A stretch of 41,372 bases of DNA, taken from contig CAZYQW010000076.1 in assembly GCA_964649825.1 (NCBI GenBank), forward strand, positions 1 to 41,372. Direction: 5' to 3'. Of this stretch, positions 15,450-23,885 are shown piece by piece. Positions within the stretch are counted from its first letter, which is position 1. Each line of letters opens with the position of its first letter. A program made the translations under genes and the position numbers. A model generated the notes under the pieces. It was not told the origin of the DNA, made no database searches, and worked only from the letters and a program-made list of their open reading frames with translations. This stretch comes from CAZYQW01 sp964649825 (GTDB taxonomy: Bacteria; Planctomycetota; B15-G4; JADJEK01).

Positions 15450-17642
15450 ATGAGCATTCGATCGACACTCGTCGCCGCCTGGCTGGCGTTGGCCGCGCCG
15501 GCCTCGGCGCAGGTCTTCCACTTCAACCCGCAGAACGAGCGCGTCTACCTGCTCACGCCGCCGGTGGCCGACGTCTTCGCGGCGCGCGTGGTCGCGGCGG
15601 GAGTCGGAGGGACGCTCGTCGGGGTGAACGACGCGGACGAACAGGAGTTCCTGCTCCGCGCCTTCGGCACGGTCGAGCCGCTCTGGATCGGCCTGACCGA
15701 CGAGGTCGCAGAGGGAGCGTTCGTCTGGGACAACGGCGATCCCGTCACGTTCACGAGCTGGGGATCGCTCGAACCGGACAACGCCGGAGGACAGCAGCAT
15801 TGGGTGGCGCTGAACGCGGGCGGGCCCGGCGAGTGGAGCGACGTGGAGTTCGACGCGGCTTCGGTCGGCGTCCGTCGTGGCATCGTCGAGATCGCCGCGG
15901 CGCGAAGCTCCGTGAACGACCACGTCTACCTCCTCACCGGAACGGTGCCCGACGTGTTCGCGGCGCGCGACCAGGCGCGCGCGCTCGGCGGCCGCCTCGT
16001 CACCATCAACGACGCGGCCGAGGCGATGTTCCTCGCGCAGGAGTTCGGGACGACCGATCGCTACTGGATCGGACTGTCGGACGAGGCGACCGAGGGGACG
16101 TTCGTGTGGGACTCCGGCCAGGCGGTCGGCTACGTCGACTGGCTGACCGGGCAACCGAACAACACGGCGGGTCTCGAGCACTGGGTCTGCATGAACTTCG
16201 ATGCATCGGGGCGGTGGAACGACACGCAGTCGTCGGCAACGCTGTCCGGCGTCCAGCGCGGCTTGGTCGAGATCGCGCCGCGCGCGACCGAGACCTGTGC
16301 GGTTTCGATCCTTACCGCGCCGAACTTCGGCTCGTGCCCGAGCAACGTGAATACGTACGCCGCGAGCCTCCTCGATCTCGCCTCGAACTCGGGAGCCGGC
16401 GGCCTCTCGCTCTGCGCGGGCACTCAGATCGCAGTGCGCCTCGGCGTGACCGTGGTCGACGGTGAGGGTATCGACTTCGCGATCAGCGAGAACACGTCGG
16501 CGACGACCGAGCAGTACGACGTGTACGTCTCACGCACCGGCGCAACGTGGACGAAGATCGCCGGCCCGTTCTCCGGTGGACACTGGGCGGCCGACGCCGG
16601 GATCGATATCGCGGGCAGCGGCGTCGACGAGGTCGAGTACGTCCGCCTGGTCAGCTTCACGACGCAGACCAGCACCGCTCCGGGACCGGAGCTCACGCAG
16701 ATCGTCCCCATTCATTACCGGGCCCCGCTCTTCTTCGGCGAGGAGCGCCCGTACGCCGACAACCTCGTCGAGCAATTCGGGACCGTGGATGGCGCCGCGA
16801 TTCTCGGCGCACCCAACGCGCATCGCGTCGAGACGTACAACGGGTCGTTCGTGGGCAGCGAGGTCGGATACGCAATCCTGCCGGTCGGCGCCGAGGTCAC
16901 CCTCGCGTTCACCGATCACGTCGTGATCGACGGCCCGGGGTACGACCTGATCGTCCATGAGTACGGTACCCCGGAGGGTGACTCCGTCGTCGTCGAGGCG
17001 AGTCAGGACGGCAAGACGTGGGTGCCGGCCGCGCTGGTCGGAAGCGTCTCCCCGACGTACGGACAGGTCGCGATCGAGACGACGAACGTGCTCGGCTACG
17101 ACCTCGCGGGTTCCGGCCTCGCGTGGGCCGAGATGGTGCGGCTCGTGGCGGTCGTGGACGGCGGCGACGTCGACGCGGTCGAAGCCGTCCACTTCGAGCG
17201 CCGCCCGCGCGCGGGGTCGAACGACGATTGCGCGCAGGGGACGACGCTGAACGGTCTCGGCTCCCCAGAGAGCGTGGTGAAGCTCGCGAGCGCGGGAGAC
17301 TTCCTCGCGATCGACGTGAAGTCGCCGGGCTTCGGCCTCGTGGGCGGCTCGCCGATCATCCTCGGTCAGCTCACTCCGATCGGAACCGTGATCCCCGAAA
17401 GCATGACCGACGAGTCCATCCACGTGTCGGCGCAGGTTCCGGGAGTGATCGTGCTGTTCAACGGCCTGCCGAGCAGCGTGATCGGACCGACGCTGCTCAC
17501 GCCGACCGGCCTGTCGGTCGGCTACGTCATTCCGCCCGGATTGAGCGGGCTGCGGCTCCGCATCCAGACGTTGATCGCGAGCTTCTCCGCCGCGAACGGC
17601 ATCTATGCGGCGACCGACGCACACGACGTCATCTTCCAGTAG
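15450..17642 (+). CDS. Secreted protein with two C-type-lectin-like domains
   Basis: The 730-residue protein has a signal peptide (1-20, cut APASA-Q). Two C-type-lectin-like domains follow at about 31-148 and 158-276. Each has the WIGL-x-DE-x-x-EG-x-FVWD core, then a ligand-loop motif (EPDN at 108-111; QPNN at 235-238) and the WSD/WND calcium-site motif (129-131; 256-258). Canonical disulfide cysteines are missing, as in many bacterial versions. Two repeated beta-sandwich segments follow (DIAGSGVDEVEYVRLV; DLAGSGLAWAEMVRLV), and the last 140 residues resemble the C-terminal module of neighbouring secreted proteins. The start is chosen for its signal peptide and the AGGAAAGGA site; upstream codons in frame are not coding-like. 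A calcium-dependent glycan-binding surface role is inferred. Confidence 0.88.
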   Translation: MSIRSTLVAAWLALAAPASAQVFHFNPQNERVYLLTPPVADVFAARVVAAGVGGTLVGVNDADEQEFLLRAFGTVEPLWIGLTDEVAEGAFVWDNGDPVTFTSWGSLEPDNAGGQQHWVALNAGGPGEWSDVEFDAASVGVRRGIVEIAAARSSVNDHVYLLTGTVPDVFAARDQARALGGRLVTINDAAEAMFLAQEFGTTDRYWIGLSDEATEGTFVWDSGQAVGYVDWLTGQPNNTAGLEHWVCMNFDASGRWNDTQSSATLSGVQRGLVEIAPRATETCAVSILTAPNFGSCPSNVNTYAASLLDLASNSGAGGLSLCAGTQIAVRLGVTVVDGEGIDFAISENTSATTEQYDVYVSRTGATWTKIAGPFSGGHWAADAGIDIAGSGVDEVEYVRLVSFTTQTSTAPGPELTQIVPIHYRAPLFFGEERPYADNLVEQFGTVDGAAILGAPNAHRVETYNGSFVGSEVGYAILPVGAEVTLAFTDHVVIDGPGYDLIVHEYGTPEGDSVVVEASQDGKTWVPAALVGSVSPTYGQVAIETTNVLGYDLAGSGLAWAEMVRLVAVVDGGDVDAVEAVHFERRPRAGSNDDCAQGTTLNGLGSPESVVKLASAGDFLAIDVKSPGFGLVGGSPIILGQLTPIGTVIPESMTDESIHVSAQVPGVIVLFNGLPSSVIGPTLLTPTGLSVGYVIPPGLSGLRLRIQTLIASFSAANGIYAATDAHDVIFQ

Positions 17643-17822
17643 CGGTCGCTCAGGAAGACCAGCGGCGGCCCCCGCGGAGTTTCAGTGCCTCCACGTCGTT
17701 TCGCACGCGTAACGCCGGTCGACGCTTCGAGTGCGACCCGCACCCGCCCTCGATGCTTCCACGGCGGAACGATGGTTGCGAGGTTGTCGCGCCGCCGCTT
17801 CACCCATGCGGAGCTTCTCGCG

Positions 17823-20183
17823 ATGGCTGCCTCGTTCGTTCGACCGCTCTTCGTCCTTGTCCTGTCGCTCTCCACGGTCACGTCCCTCTCGGCCGCTCCG
17901 CCGGTGACGAGCGCCTCGACGTCGACCCAGGATCACTTCGTAGAGAACGTCGGCCAATGGGATGACGTGATCCGGTTCCGCGCGAGGTGCGGAACCGAGA
18001 CGGTCTGGGTGACCGACTCGGGGTTGCGGCTCGAGCTGACGCGCGCGAACGAGCGAACGAGCGTCCAGCTCGGATTCGGACGCGCGCGCGCCGTCGACGG
18101 CGCCGACGGACGCGCGGCTCGCTACCACTGGCTGCTCGGCCGCGACGCTTCGGATTGGGCGACGGACGCGCGCACGTTCGGTGCCGTCGTGCTGCGCGAG
18201 GTCCAGCCGGGAATCGACGTCCGTCTCCGTCTCGAGGAGGGCCGGCCGGTGTACGACGTCGAAGTCGCACCGGGACGAATCGGTGACGTCGTCGTCCACG
18301 TCGACGGCGCGAGCAACCTCTGGATCGACGAGACCGACGGCGCGCTCGTCATCGAGTCCCGCCTCGGGGCGATCCGGCAGCCGCCCGCGCGGTGCTACGC
18401 GGCCGGCGTCGACGACGGGCGGCGTCCGATCGAGTCGCGATACGACGTGCTCGACGCGACGTCGTTCGTGATCGAGACCGGGGAGCGCGCGCCAGGCGAG
18501 CGGCTCGTCATCGATCCGACCCTCCTCACCGCGGTCACGTTCGGCGGGACCGGAATCGACGCGGCGACCGACGTCTGCCTCGACGGACTCGGCGACCTGT
18601 TCCTGACCGGGCAGACGCAGTCCTCGAACTTCCCGGTGACGCCGGGCGCGCTCGACACGACGCTCGGCGGTGCGTCGGACGCGTTCGTGGCGAAGCTCGA
18701 CGCGACGACGCTGAGCGTGAAGTGGATCACGTACCTCGGCGGCTCGGGCGACGATCGCGGGCGCTCGGTACGCGTCGTGAAGGGAGGAACGCCGGTACGC
18801 GCCACCGTGGCCGGATGGACGGAGTCGACCGACTTCCCGGCCACCGCCGGCGCGTTCGACACGACCGCGAACGGCGGGCGCGACCTGTTCCTCGCCCGGC
18901 TGAACGCGGCCGGCAACGGGCTCGTCTTCGCGACCTACCTCGGCGGGTCGGGTGTCGAAGCCGAGGAGCCGAACTTCGACGACCTACGCCGCATCCCGCT
19001 CGCGGTCGACGCCACCGGCGCGACGATCGCCTCGACCACGAAGTCGACGCAGTTCCCGACCACGCCGGGCGCATTCCAATCGATCCTGGCCGGCGGCGCC
19101 GACATCGTGGTCGCGCGCTTCGACAACCAGGGGGGCCTGCGCTGGTCGACGCTCGTGGGTGGGCTCCTCGACGATCAGGCCGGTGGGATCGCCATCCGCG
19201 CCGACGGCGTGACGTTCGTGGCCGGGACGAGCGATTCGCCGAACTTCCCGCTGTCGGCGTCGTCACCGGCGGGCTTGAACGGCATCGGCTCTTCGGGCGT
19301 CCTCGTTCGGATCCACCCCACCGGCATCGGCGCCGACTTCACCTGGGCGTTGCCGCCGCCGAGCGACCCGGTCATGGGCACGATGACGGGCCGCAACGTG
19401 CGGATCGATCCACAGGGCGCGGCGGTGGTGACCGCACAGGCATTGGTCGGGTTCGGTCCGAACGAGTTCCACGTGCGGGAGTACGTGGTCCGGCTCGACG
19501 CGACCGGCACGCAGGTGACGAACGTCGTCGACGAAGGCGCTCCTTCTCTCGGTCTCGCGGTGCACACCGACGGCTCGCTCTTCACGGCCGGTGACCCGTG
19601 CTGCGTCACGGTCTCGAGCCCCCAGGCGTTCTTCTGGCGCACCGGGAAGAATGGGGTCCTGTTCGAGTGGATCTCGGTGGGGAAGAACCGGAGGGCGCTC
19701 GCCATCGACGTCGGCCCCGACTACGTCGCGTACTGCGTGACGCGCTTCTCGCTCGATCCGCTGCCGGTGGACGACGCGTCCATCGCGCGCATCCAGTTCT
19801 GCCGCGGTCGCATCGATACGTTCAGCGACGCGTGCCCGGCGAGCCCCGGCTTCGAGTCGCCGCGCCTGACCGCGACCGGCTGTCCCGCCCCCGGCGCGAC
19901 TCTCTCCCTTCTGATGGTGCGCGACGGGACGGAGTTCTCCCAGGCGTGGCTCCTGATCGGCGCGGGGCCGGGGACGACGCCCGTTTCGCCGACCTGCTCG
20001 CTCTCGATCGGCGGCATCGCGCCGGTGGCCGTTCCGTTCCAGATCGACCTGACGACCGCCACGCTTTCCGGCATGCTCCCCGCCACCACGCCGATCGGTG
20101 CGTTCCACGTTCAGGCGTACACGGTGGATCCAGGCGGCACGCCGTCCGCGTCGAACTCGATGCGGATCGACGTCCAGCTCTGA
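17823..20183 (+). CDS. Secreted SBBP-repeat beta-propeller protein with DUF7948-like N-terminus
   Basis: From the Met at 17823 the product has 786 residues, with a signal peptide (SFVRPLFVLVLSLSTVTSLS). A Met at 17772 is an alternative with a GGCGGA site but buries the signal. HFVENVGQWDDVIRFRARCG opens the N-terminal domain that precedes SBBP propellers (residues about 38-230, ending ERLVIDPTLLTAVTFGG). SBBP blades follow to about 600: SNFPVTPGALDTTLGGASDA, FVAKLDATTLSVKWITYLGG, TDFPATAGAFDTTANGGRDL. A CP-containing beta-sandwich tail (from about ATGCPAPGATLSLL) closes it. Exported, probably a seven-bladed propeller for adhesion or binding. It lies 180 bases after the lectin gene and may be co-transcribed. 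Confidence 0.87.
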   Translation: MAASFVRPLFVLVLSLSTVTSLSAAPPVTSASTSTQDHFVENVGQWDDVIRFRARCGTETVWVTDSGLRLELTRANERTSVQLGFGRARAVDGADGRAARYHWLLGRDASDWATDARTFGAVVLREVQPGIDVRLRLEEGRPVYDVEVAPGRIGDVVVHVDGASNLWIDETDGALVIESRLGAIRQPPARCYAAGVDDGRRPIESRYDVLDATSFVIETGERAPGERLVIDPTLLTAVTFGGTGIDAATDVCLDGLGDLFLTGQTQSSNFPVTPGALDTTLGGASDAFVAKLDATTLSVKWITYLGGSGDDRGRSVRVVKGGTPVRATVAGWTESTDFPATAGAFDTTANGGRDLFLARLNAAGNGLVFATYLGGSGVEAEEPNFDDLRRIPLAVDATGATIASTTKSTQFPTTPGAFQSILAGGADIVVARFDNQGGLRWSTLVGGLLDDQAGGIAIRADGVTFVAGTSDSPNFPLSASSPAGLNGIGSSGVLVRIHPTGIGADFTWALPPPSDPVMGTMTGRNVRIDPQGAAVVTAQALVGFGPNEFHVREYVVRLDATGTQVTNVVDEGAPSLGLAVHTDGSLFTAGDPCCVTVSSPQAFFWRTGKNGVLFEWISVGKNRRALAIDVGPDYVAYCVTRFSLDPLPVDDASIARIQFCRGRIDTFSDACPASPGFESPRLTATGCPAPGATLSLLMVRDGTEFSQAWLLIGAGPGTTPVSPTCSLSIGGIAPVAVPFQIDLTTATLSGMLPATTPIGAFHVQAYTVDPGGTPSASNSMRIDVQL

Positions 20184-20309
20184 TCGCGGCCGCGCACTCG
20201 CCGCTCCACGACGAGAACACCGGGCGGCGTCGCCCGCGCCGACGAAATCGCCGAGACGCGGACACGAGGCCGTCCCGTTGGTAGGGTACGCGGGCGGGGT
20301 CGGCTGCAC

Positions 20310-22083
20310 GTGACGATCACCTCGGGTCTGAGCCTGAACGACGTCGCCACGGAGTCGGCCTCCTCGGTCCAGCGCTTCGACTCCACCTTGATGGCCAAGA
20401 TACTCGGCGAGTTCGCGGCGGGTCGCATTCCCGCCGAGATCACCGAAGCGATCCTGCGCCAGGTCGAGACCGTCAATCGCGCGTTCCACGAGCAGCACAC
20501 GGTGTTGAAGAACCTCTCGCTGCTCGAGTGCTCCGTGGCGGACGTCGGCAATCAGCCAGGTTGGTACCTGCTCGAGACGGGCGACGAGCAGTTCCCCGTC
20601 GAGGCGACCAACATCAGTCCACCTTCCGGTGTGGACGGCGACCCGATCGCGGCGGAGTCGCGGCTGCGATTCCACTACGAGAAGACCCGGACGAGCGACG
20701 TCGCGAACGCCGACGAGGCCCTCGATGTCTACCTCACGTACGACGCGGACCCCGTGTTGCGATCCTCGTCGTTGGCGCAAGCCCCGACGCTTCGTTTCCG
20801 CTTCGAACGGCTCGACAGCCTCGCCGTCCACGCGCTCGGAGAAGAGCTGTTTCGCGGCGGACTGGACGCGCTTCTCGCCCACGCGACCCAACGCACCGAG
20901 GAGATCCCCTTCGCCCAGACGTACGCGCCCGCCAGCCGCGTCGTGCCCCCTCGCCGTTTCCGCGGCAACCGCGACGTGATCGACTTCGAAGGGCCGCTCG
21001 GGCTGTACTACGAGGAGATCTTCCTCCACGCCCCGTTCCTGATCGCCAATCGCCTCAACCGCGAGCAACGGTTCGACGAGGCTCAGGCGTGGTACCACTA
21101 CGTCTTCGACCCGACGGCGCGCCACCGGGCACGACGCGACGATCGCACAGAACGACGAGCTGTTCGAGTTCCACAAACGCAAGTTCACCCGCGCTGAGCT
21201 CTACGAGAACTTGATCGATCGCATCTCCGGGACGTACAAGCAGGCGTTCGACCTCGCCCACGACCTGGCCCGTTCGACGGAGAAGGCGCTGCAGTTCGAG
21301 TGCACGACGAACGACACCTTCGTCGCCTTCGACCACTTCGAGAGTGCGCGGACGGGCCTGCTCGCCGGCGAGACTCTGCTCCACGACGTCGCCCGCATGG
21401 AGAAGGCGTACCTCGAGAGCAAGTCACGGCGACTCGAGATTCAGCGCACGGTGTCTCTGCTGCATCTGGATCCCCGCGCGCTGCTCGACCTGAAGACGAA
21501 CGGCGTCTGCGAGTTCGAGCTGACCGAGCGGCTGTTCGACTTCGACTTCCCGGGGCACTACGCCCGGCAGATCCGATCGCTCTCGATCACGATTCCCGCC
21601 GTCGTCGGTCCCTATGAAGGCGTGCGTGCGACGCTCACCCAGCTCCGCAGCGACGTCCTTCTCGAGCCCGACCCGGCCGGCGTCCGGCACCTGCTGCTCG
21701 GCGTGGACGGCGAGCCGCGCCCCGACTCGAGAGTGCTGCGCACCAACTGGAAGGCGAACCAGCAGGTCGCGATCTCCCGCGGCGTCGACGACAGCGGCGT
21801 GTTCGAGCTCGACTTCTCCGACGAGCGCTACCTGCCGTTCGAGGGCACCGGCGCGGTCTCTCGCTGGCGCCTCGAGATGCCGCACGCGACCAACCCGTTC
21901 GACTTCGAATCGATCACCGACGTCATCGTTCACGTCGGCTACACCGCGCGCCAGGGCGGCGACGGCGGCGGGGAAGTCGCTCACGAGCCGTCGATTCCGT
22001 GGGTGTTGCGTTTCGACCGCCGGCCCGAAGGGATCGCGGACGTGCTGATGATCATCGAGATCGAGGGGGAGCCGCGCTGGTGA
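20310..22083 (+). pseudogene. Deleted and frameshifted TcA-type insecticidal toxin complex subunit
   Basis: Two frames together match the C-terminal part of Tc toxin A subunits. Frame 1 (GTG at 20310, about 270 residues) ends with LGLYYEEIFLHAPFLIANRL and QRFDEAQAWYHYVFDPTA, the block before the TcA pore region. Near 21117-21125 the frame changes and continues with FEFHKRKFTRAELYENLIDR, AGETLLHDVARMEKAYLESK, ERLFDFDFPGHYARQIRSLS, AVVGPYEG and DDSGVFELDFSDERYLPFEG, the TcB-binding domain, to TGA at 22081-22083. In TcdA1-type proteins several hundred residues, including the coiled pore helix, separate these blocks; here they are fused by a deletion with a frameshift. The long N-terminal shell region is also absent. 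No TcB or TcC gene is present. The product cannot work as a toxin translocator. Confidence 0.85.
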
Positions 22084-22120
22084 GGCGGGCTCGCGCCGGA
22101 ACGACGGACACGGGGCGGGA

Positions 22121-23623
22121 TCAGCCTTCGATCCGCGCGAGCTCGGCCTGGATCGACGGAAGGAGCGCTTCCGCGATCAGGGCGTGCCCGTACGACGTGG
22201 GGTGGCAGAAGTCCCACCAGAGCAGCCCGGAGTTCGCCTTCGACCGGAGGTGCGAGTGCGGGTCGGCAACGGGGACGTCGAACGCGTCGGCGACGCTGCG
22301 CAGCCGCGCGTGGTGATTTACCTTGCGCTCCGCGATCTCGATCGAATTCGCCTCGAGCGCGACGATGGTGCGGATGCCGCGCGCGGCGTTCGCCGCGAGC
22401 AGACGCTCGACGTTCGCCGCGAGCGGCCCGGGGTCGTCGTCGTTCACCGACACGTTCAGCACGACCAGGTCGGGCGCGCGCACGAGCCAGCGCTTCTCGT
22501 ACAGCTCGAGGACCACGTCCGAGCCGACCCCGGAAACGGCGGCGTTCACGCATGCGACCGGGCGGCCTCCCTCTTTCGCGGCGAGAAGGCGCTCGAGCCT
22601 TGGCACGAACGCGTCGTCCGGTCGGCTCGCGCCGGCGCCGACCGTCTGCGAGCCGCCGAGAAACAGGATCCGGATCGCGTCGCGTCCCGCCGCGTCGAAC
22701 CGCTCGGTCGCGGTCCGCCGCACGGCGTCGGTCTCCTCCACGCGGAACGCGAGCTCGGCCGCCGGATCGACCTCGGGGTAGATGTCCATCAGCCGCGCCC
22801 GAAAGCCGACGAGCGCCGCCGTCGTCGCGACGAGGAGGACGAGCAGCGCCGTCATCGCCGCGAACAGGAGACGGTTCGTAGGGCTTCGCCGCGCTTGGCG
22901 GAAGACCAGCAGGCTCGCGACGCCGAGCGGGAACAGAACCGCGAGGAAGACGCGCAGGAAGGTCGTCCGGGCGAAGAACGTCTCGGTGAACGTGGCCGAG
23001 GGATCGCCGTGCGTCACCACGACGTCGTCGATGAGCGCCGCGCGCTCCGAGCCTCGGAACCCGAACCGCTGCGACGACGGGGCACGCACGGGGAAGGAAC
23101 CCGCGGATTCGCTGCCGACGTCGACCGCGACGCGCCCGTCGGCGAAGGCCGCGTGCACGTCGATCCATTCGTCCGGCTCGACTCCGCGCAGTTGCACCGG
23201 CCGGCTCGTCTCGAACCGGCCGGCCGGGTCGGCGCGGAAGAAGCCGCTGCGCAGCCGCGGATGCGTGCTCAGCCGGAGGCCGGCGAAACCCGCGTCGGTA
23301 CGGTCGAAGACGAAGATGACGTACGCGCCCGGCTCGAGCCGGGCGCGGAACGACACCTCGCGCAGGTCGAGCGGCGCGTCGTGGAGGACCTCCTGGTAGC
23401 CGTGCCAGCGGCCGAGGTCGAGGTGCTCGTCCTTCAGCGTCTCGCGCGTCGACGCGTAGTGGCGCGCGCCCATCACCGGCATTCCCAGCGTCGCTTTGGT
23501 CGGAATCCACTCCGGATGGCACCGCAGCGAGTTCTCCGCGGTGGCGACGAAGAGCGCCACGACGGCGGCGAGCAGGACTTGGGGCGCAGCGACGGCGACG
23601 AGGGCGAGGAGGCGGCGGATCAC
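22121..23623 (-). CDS. Membrane-anchored SGNH/GDSL-type hydrolase with an extracytoplasmic jelly-roll domain
   Basis: The start is a GTG at 23621-23623 with GGAGG four bases upstream; an in-frame ATG 144 bases earlier gives a non-coding-like leader. The 500-residue protein has a first membrane helix (1-27), a beta-rich domain (about 70-205, with FRARLEPGAYVIFVFDRTD, resembling a LamG-type sandwich), two more helices (about 220-241 and 251-274), then an SGNH hydrolase. Block I is LFLGGSQTVGAGAS (Ser 325), block III NVSVNDDD (Asn 394), block V WDFCHPTSYGH (Asp 471, His 474). Block I has GGS instead of GDS, which is tolerated in the family. SGNH enzymes add or remove acetyl or acyl groups on glycans or lipids. 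It is divergent from the ELW-repeat gene. Confidence 0.87.
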   Translation of the reverse strand: MIRRLLALVAVAAPQVLLAAVVALFVATAENSLRCHPEWIPTKATLGMPVMGARHYASTRETLKDEHLDLGRWHGYQEVLHDAPLDLREVSFRARLEPGAYVIFVFDRTDAGFAGLRLSTHPRLRSGFFRADPAGRFETSRPVQLRGVEPDEWIDVHAAFADGRVAVDVGSESAGSFPVRAPSSQRFGFRGSERAALIDDVVVTHGDPSATFTETFFARTTFLRVFLAVLFPLGVASLLVFRQARRSPTNRLLFAAMTALLVLLVATTAALVGFRARLMDIYPEVDPAAELAFRVEETDAVRRTATERFDAAGRDAIRILFLGGSQTVGAGASRPDDAFVPRLERLLAAKEGGRPVACVNAAVSGVGSDVVLELYEKRWLVRAPDLVVLNVSVNDDDPGPLAANVERLLAANAARGIRTIVALEANSIEIAERKVNHHARLRSVADAFDVPVADPHSHLRSKANSGLLWWDFCHPTSYGHALIAEALLPSIQAELARIEG

Positions 23624-23885
23624 GGATCCTCCGGGGACGGGAATGGTCAGGATAGGCGTGGTTCCCGCCGGGCGATTCCGGATTCTCGCGACGACGACGG
23701 GGCGGGGGAAGCAGCTCCTCCACGCGTCCCCGATGCCGGCCCGTCGTATGTGCGGTGCCCCCCCCAACCGATCATCAGCAGCCGATTATTTTGGTTCTCG
23801 TCGCGCGATTCGGCGCGGAGTTGCGCATTCACTGACGGAACGCGGCGACTCGCCGCCAAGGCTGGACGGAACCCGGAGGAATCTC
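23624..23885. promoter_or_regulatory. Divergent promoter region between the SGNH and ELW-repeat genes
   Basis: The 262-base gap separates divergent starts. It contains one of the few AT-richer patches of the window (GATTATTTTGGTT at about 23784-23796), a plausible promoter zone. GGAGGAA four bases before the GTG at 23886 and GGAGG before the GTG at 23623 flank it. No specific -10/-35 pair is claimed. Confidence 0.4.

Noticed and set aside
20310..22083. TcA-like region as part of a contractile injection or phage tail cluster.
   Set aside because: No sheath, tube, baseplate or ATPase genes in the window; the sequence fits the Tc toxin A subunit alone.
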